A stretch of DNA of 64,000 nucleotides from Cauispirillum nitrogeniifigens (lineage in GTDB: Bacteria > Pseudomonadota > Alphaproteobacteria > Rhodospirillales > Rhodospirillaceae): positions 387,506 through 451,505 of the forward strand of contig NZ_JBLOOT010000004.1 in the NCBI RefSeq assembly GCF_049800675.1. The letters run 5' to 3'. Below are positions 60,791 to 64,000 of the stretch, in pieces (positions within the stretch are counted from its first letter, which is position 1; every line of letters begins with the position of its first letter). The position numbers and the translations under genes are program-made. Under the pieces are notes generated by a model. It did no database searches and was not told the origin of the DNA. It was given only the letters and a program-made list of their open reading frames with translations.

Positions 60791-62470
60791 ATGCGTTCCA
60801 TGAGCATCGGCACCCGCATCATCGCCGCCTTCGTGTTCCTCATCCTGGTGTTCCTGGCCACCGCCGTGGTGACCTACGCCAAGGTCGACTTCGTGCGGAC
60901 GGAGAACCAGCGGACCACCACGTCGTTCAAGGGCCTGAACACGGTCGCGGAGATGACGCGCGGCTTCCTCACCCAGCAGCGCGTGGTGCTGTCCTTCCTG
61001 ACCAGCGGCGACCCCGCCGTGCTCAGCCAGTACGAGTCCGGGGGCCAGACCTTCGATGCCGCGATGGCCGAGGCCAAGGTCCTCGCCAAAGGTCTGCCGG
61101 CGGTGGAGGCCAAGCTCGCCGAGATGGACGAGCAGGTTGCGCTGTGGCGCAAGCAGGCCGCCGAGCCGCAGATCGCCCTGATGCGCCACCCCGATACCAT
61201 CCAGCACGCCCGCGCCCTGGCCGTCTCCGGCGCCGGTGACGCCGCCGCCGCGCAGTTCCTGGACGCCGTGGCGGCCATCCGCACCAGCGATTCCAAACTG
61301 CTTGACCAGCGCCTGGAGGCCCAGGAAGCGGCCTTCAGCACCACCATCGCCGTCACCATCGGCGGCGCCGCCATCGCCTTTGTCGCCGCCGCCGCGCTGG
61401 GCCTGCTGATCAGCCGCTCCATCGCCGCGCCCGTCCACGCCATGACCGAGGCCATGGCGCGCCTGGCCGAAGGCGACCTGACCGTCGACATCCCCGCCAG
61501 CGACCGCAGTGACGAGATCGGTGCCATGTCCAAGGCGGTCGAGGTGTTCAAGCGCAACGCCCTGCACACCCGCGCCCTGGAGGACGAACAAAAGCAGCAG
61601 GCCGCCCGCGCCGAGGCCGAGCGTCACGCCCTGATGCGCAAGCTGGCCGACGAGTTCGAGGGCAGCGTCGGCGGCGTCGTCGACACCGTGGCCTCGGCCG
61701 CGACCGAGATGCAGGCCACCGCGCGCTCCATGACCGCCATCGCCGACCACACCAGCGAGCGGGCGTCCTCCGTCGCCGCCGCGTCCGAGGAAGCGGCGGC
61801 CAACGTGCAGACCGTGGCGACGGCGGCCGAGCATCTGAGCGACTCCATCCACGAGATCAGCCGCCAGGTGGCGCGCACCTCCGACATCGCCGCCCAGGCG
61901 GTGCAGGAAGTGGGGCGGGCCAACACCCAGGTCCAGGGCCTGGCCACGGCGGCGCGGCGGATCGGCGAGGTGGTGCAGCTCATCACCGACATCGCCAGCC
62001 AGACCAACCTGCTGGCGCTGAACGCGACGATCGAGGCGGCGCGGGCCGGGGATGCCGGAAAGGGCTTCGCCGTGGTTGCCAACGAGGTCAAGAGCCTCGC
62101 CACCCAGACCGGCCGCGCCACCGAGGAAATCGCCCAGCAGATCGGCGCGGTGCAGGACGAGACGCGACAGGCGGTGGAGGCCATCGGCCGCATCGGCACC
62201 GTCATCGCCGAACTGGAGGGCATCGCCACCTCCATCGCCAGCGCGGTGGAGGAACAGAACGCCGCCACCGGCGAGATCGCCCGCAACATCGACCAGGCCG
62301 CCAGCGGCACGCAGGAGGTCACCGGCCACATCGGCGACGTCACCGGCTCCGCCGCCGAAGCCGGCAGTGCCGCCAACGACGTCCTGGGCGCGGCCAATGA
62401 ACTGTCGCGCGGGGCGGAAAACCTGCGCGGCGAAGTCCGCCGCTTCCTGGAGCACATCCGGGCGGCGTAG
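60791..62470 (+). CDS. Methyl-accepting chemotaxis protein
   Basis: A 559-residue receptor. TM1 is at about 10-29, a helical periplasmic domain of about 155 residues (CHASE3 or four-helix-bundle type) follows, TM2 is at about 183-206, then HAMP (SDEIGAMSKAVEVFKRNA) and the signalling hairpin SQTNLLALNATIEAARAGDAGKGF. Its small sensor domain and the adjacent Cache-like periplasmic protein suggest indirect sensing. A dispersed repeat begins 34 bases after its stop. Confidence 0.9.
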   Translation: MRSMSIGTRIIAAFVFLILVFLATAVVTYAKVDFVRTENQRTTTSFKGLNTVAEMTRGFLTQQRVVLSFLTSGDPAVLSQYESGGQTFDAAMAEAKVLAKGLPAVEAKLAEMDEQVALWRKQAAEPQIALMRHPDTIQHARALAVSGAGDAAAAQFLDAVAAIRTSDSKLLDQRLEAQEAAFSTTIAVTIGGAAIAFVAAAALGLLISRSIAAPVHAMTEAMARLAEGDLTVDIPASDRSDEIGAMSKAVEVFKRNALHTRALEDEQKQQAARAEAERHALMRKLADEFEGSVGGVVDTVASAATEMQATARSMTAIADHTSERASSVAAASEEAAANVQTVATAAEHLSDSIHEISRQVARTSDIAAQAVQEVGRANTQVQGLATAARRIGEVVQLITDIASQTNLLALNATIEAARAGDAGKGFAVVANEVKSLATQTGRATEEIAQQIGAVQDETRQAVEAIGRIGTVIAELEGIATSIASAVEEQNAATGEIARNIDQAASGTQEVTGHIGDVTGSAAEAGSAANDVLGAANELSRGAENLRGEVRRFLEHIRAA

Positions 62471-62504
62471 GGGAGCGGGCGTGGTGCGCTCCGGGGGAAA
62501 GTAG

Positions 62505-62584
62505 AACCACCAAGGCGCAAAGGCACAAAGGTGTTGTGCCTAAGCCCACAGTCGGCTTCTTGGCGCCTTGGTGTCTTGGTGGTT
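62505..62584. repeat. ACCAAG-type inverted-repeat element (second copy of the family)
   Basis: An 80-base element with ten-base perfect ends AACCACCAAG (62505-62514 and 62575-62584) and inner 9-base-period ACCAAG/GCAAAG repeats. It is shorter and more diverged than the 11552-11699 copy. It lies between the chemoreceptor gene and the carbonic anhydrase terminator. Confidence 0.65.
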
Positions 62585-62621
62585 TAGCAAAATCGGACGC
62601 CACGCTCCCGGAGGCATTAAA

Positions 62622-62652
62622 AAAAGGGAGCCCTTTGCAGGGGCTCCCTTTT
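62622..62652 (-). terminator. Intrinsic terminator of the bioY-carbonic anhydrase transcript
   Basis: A 12-base perfect stem (62641-62652 with 62622-62633), seven-base loop, followed on the minus strand by a run of Ts. It is three bases beyond the carbonic anhydrase stop and could also stop plus-strand transcription. Confidence 0.9.
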
Positions 62653-62655
62653 GTC

Positions 62656-63294
62656 TTAGGCGGCGGCGTCTTCGGAGGCCGGCTTGAAGTTCTGGGTGTC
62701 CGGGTCGAGGACCAGGAGACGGCCCAGGCCGACGTCGAAGGAACAGCCGTGCAGCTTCAGCGTCCCCGCCTTCACCCGGTCGCGCACGAAGGGGAAGGTC
62801 ATCAGGTTGGCCAGGGACACCTTGATGACGTCCAGTTCGGCCGCCGTCAGGGTCTCGGGGTCGACCTTGCCGCCCGCCGCCGGGCGGTGGCGGCGGCGCA
62901 CGGTGTCGGCGATGTTCATCCACGGGCCGATGAAGTCGCCCACGTCCTCGCCTTCCGAGGCCAGAAGGGCCTGCACGCCGCCGCAGCGGCCATGGCCCAT
63001 GACCAGGATGTTGGGCACCTCCAGCACCGCGACGCCGAACTCCAGGGCCGCGCTGGTGCCGTGGTAGTCCTTGTTGCGGGCGTAGGGCGGCACCAGGTTG
63101 GCGACGTTGCGGATGACGAACAACTCGCCGGGGCCGGCATCGAAGATCATCTGCGGGTCGACGCGGGAGTCGCAGCAGGCGATGACGATGGTGTGCGGCG
63201 ACTGGCCTTCGCGCGCCAGCCGCCGGAAGTTGCCGCGCTGCTCCGGGTAGCGGTCGCTGCGGAAGCGCCGATACCCCTCCAGCAGGCCCTCCAT
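62656..63294 (-). CDS. Beta-class carbonic anhydrase
   Basis: A 212-residue enzyme with the beta-class zinc site: CCDSRVDP (Cys40, with Asp42/Arg44 dyad) and GHGRCGG (His and Cys ligands). It interconverts CO2 and bicarbonate, here plausibly supplying bicarbonate to the acyl-CoA carboxylase encoded just upstream. The ATG overlaps the bioY stop by one base (TGATG). Confidence 0.93.
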   Translation of the reverse strand: MEGLLEGYRRFRSDRYPEQRGNFRRLAREGQSPHTIVIACCDSRVDPQMIFDAGPGELFVIRNVANLVPPYARNKDYHGTSAALEFGVAVLEVPNILVMGHGRCGGVQALLASEGEDVGDFIGPWMNIADTVRRRHRPAAGGKVDPETLTAAELDVIKVSLANLMTFPFVRDRVKAGTLKLHGCSFDVGLGRLLVLDPDTQNFKPASEDAAA

Positions 63295-63857
63295 CACGCC
63301 TTCCCGCCGCGGGTGGCCAGGGTCCAGGCGGCCTTGACGACCACCACGCCCAGGGCGGTCTTGAGCAGGGTGGCGGCCCAGAACGGGGTCAGGCCGACGG
63401 CGATGGCCTTCTCGGCGCCGAACAGGACAGCCAGCCAGGACACGCCGAAGGCGAAGATCACCGCATGCCCCAGCGCCATGGCCGCGCCGGCACGCAGCCA
63501 GGACCGATCCCAGCCGCGTTCGGCCAGGAGGCCGACGACGGTGGCGGCGGCCAGGAAGCCCATCAGGTAGCCGCCCGTCGGGCCGGCCATGTAGGCGGGA
63601 CCGGCGGCCGGGCCGGCGAACACCGGCAGGCCCATGATGCCCTGGGCCAGGTACAGCGCCACGGTGGCCGCGCCCAGGCGCCAGCCGTAGGCCATGCCCA
63701 GGATCAGCACCACGGCGGTCTGCATGGTCATCGGCACCGGCCAGAACGGCACCTGCACCTTGGCCGAGGCGGTCAGCAGCAGCGAGCCGAGGACCACGGC
63801 GGCGATCTTCGTCGCCGTGGTGCGCGGGAAGGCTTCGGTCAGCAACGGGAAGTGCAT
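63294..63857 (-). CDS. bioY: Biotin transporter BioY
   Basis: A 187-residue membrane protein with about six helices and the BioY/S-component motifs PFWPVPMTMQTAVVLILG, GPTGGYLMGF and PFWAATLLKTALG. BioY alone or with an ECF module imports biotin. The ATG at 63857 has a GAGGA site; an earlier ATG at 63875 overlaps the upstream stop (ATGA) and could be used by coupling. Confidence 0.88.
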   Translation of the reverse strand: MHFPLLTEAFPRTTATKIAAVVLGSLLLTASAKVQVPFWPVPMTMQTAVVLILGMAYGWRLGAATVALYLAQGIMGLPVFAGPAAGPAYMAGPTGGYLMGFLAAATVVGLLAERGWDRSWLRAGAAMALGHAVIFAFGVSWLAVLFGAEKAIAVGLTPFWAATLLKTALGVVVVKAAWTLATRGGKA

Positions 63858-63871
63858 GGAAGTCCTCGCTT

Positions 63872-64000
63872 TCATTCAAACTCGATGATGATCTGGTCGA
63901 CGGCCAGGCTGGCGCCGGCATTGGTGTGGATCTTCTTGACGGTGCCGTCGCGTTCGCAGCGCAGGACGTTTTCCATCTTCATGGCCTCGACCACGGCGAG
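63872..64000 (-). CDS. Acyl-CoA carboxylase alpha subunit, C-terminal biotinyl domain (cut by window end)
   Basis: The minus strand reads VVEAMKMENVLRCERDGTVKKIHTNAG..., ending IIIEFE and a TGA at 63872-63874. AMKM is the biotin attachment motif. It is the end of an acetyl-, propionyl- or methylcrotonyl-CoA carboxylase alpha subunit whose start lies beyond the window. Directly upstream of bioY, it links biotin use to biotin uptake. Confidence 0.85.
   Translation of the reverse strand, partial: LAVVEAMKMENVLRCERDGTVKKIHTNAGASLAVDQIIIEFE

Noticed and set aside
1..64000. tRNA, rRNA, prophage, integrase or IS transposase
   Set aside because: I looked for conserved tRNA and rRNA sequence, integrase-like and transposase-like proteins and saw none; a covariance-model search would be needed to exclude small RNAs.

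Overview
The window is GC-rich DNA with dense, often overlapping genes. It looks like an alphaproteobacterium of the Rhodospirillales. Pointers are ChpT beside a che operon, NIT-domain chemoreceptors, DUF3553 and HspQ small proteins, and a hup/hyp uptake-hydrogenase locus in the order known from purple nonsulfur bacteria. The genus cannot be fixed from sequence alone. I found no rRNA, tRNA, CRISPR array, phage or IS transposase.

Layout. 1-5.2 kb: the end of a gamma-glutamyltranspeptidase-like gene, an aminotransferase, a small lipoprotein, DUF3750, a ParA-like ATPase with a companion, hspQ and DUF3553. 5.2-15.9 kb: chpT and a chemotaxis operon (cheA with fused CheW and receiver domains, cheY, cheB, cheR), then nadK-moaA on the opposite strand and a NIT-domain chemoreceptor. 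16-21.9 kb: a five-gene branched-chain-amino-acid-type (HAAT) ABC importer with an alpha/beta hydrolase, preceded by an operator-like palindrome cluster and a possible sigma-54 promoter.

22-36 kb is the most unusual part. A 2403-residue, almost purely acidic repeat protein without a Sec signal is followed by a type I secretion ABC transporter and membrane-fusion protein, a small Asp/Gly-rich protein, an opposite-strand protein sharing the Gln-x5-Gln repeat signature, and two convergent LuxR-type regulators whose receiver domains have lost the phospho-acceptor Asp. The giant protein is built on a 28-residue module nested into 56- and 112-residue units. The 336-bp register is kept exactly over 5.4 kb. 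I read this as a dedicated system for secreting a polyanionic surface or matrix protein, which I do not recognise from the literature.

36-58.9 kb is a complete [NiFe] uptake-hydrogenase locus: structural hupSLC, maturation hupDFGH-hupIJ-hupK and hypABFCDE in one minus-strand run, the two-component regulators hupT/hupR, the H2-sensing hydrogenase hupUV and the nickel transporter hupE. Good sigma-54 promoters lie before hupS and hupE, and HupR keeps the GAFTGA loop needed for sigma-54. This gives a closed circuit: H2 is sensed by HupUV, relayed through HupT and HupR, and drives hupSLC and hupE. Inserted between these blocks are a tautomerase-like gene with a divergent LysR regulator, a PRC-barrel protein and an RTX serralysin-type metalloprotease.

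58.9-64 kb: a PQQ-type sugar dehydrogenase, a periplasmic sensor-like protein plus a second chemoreceptor, a beta-carbonic anhydrase, the biotin transporter BioY, and the biotinyl end of an acyl-CoA carboxylase alpha subunit cut by the window edge. Two ACCAAG-rich inverted-repeat elements about 51 kb apart look like members of one dispersed repeat family.
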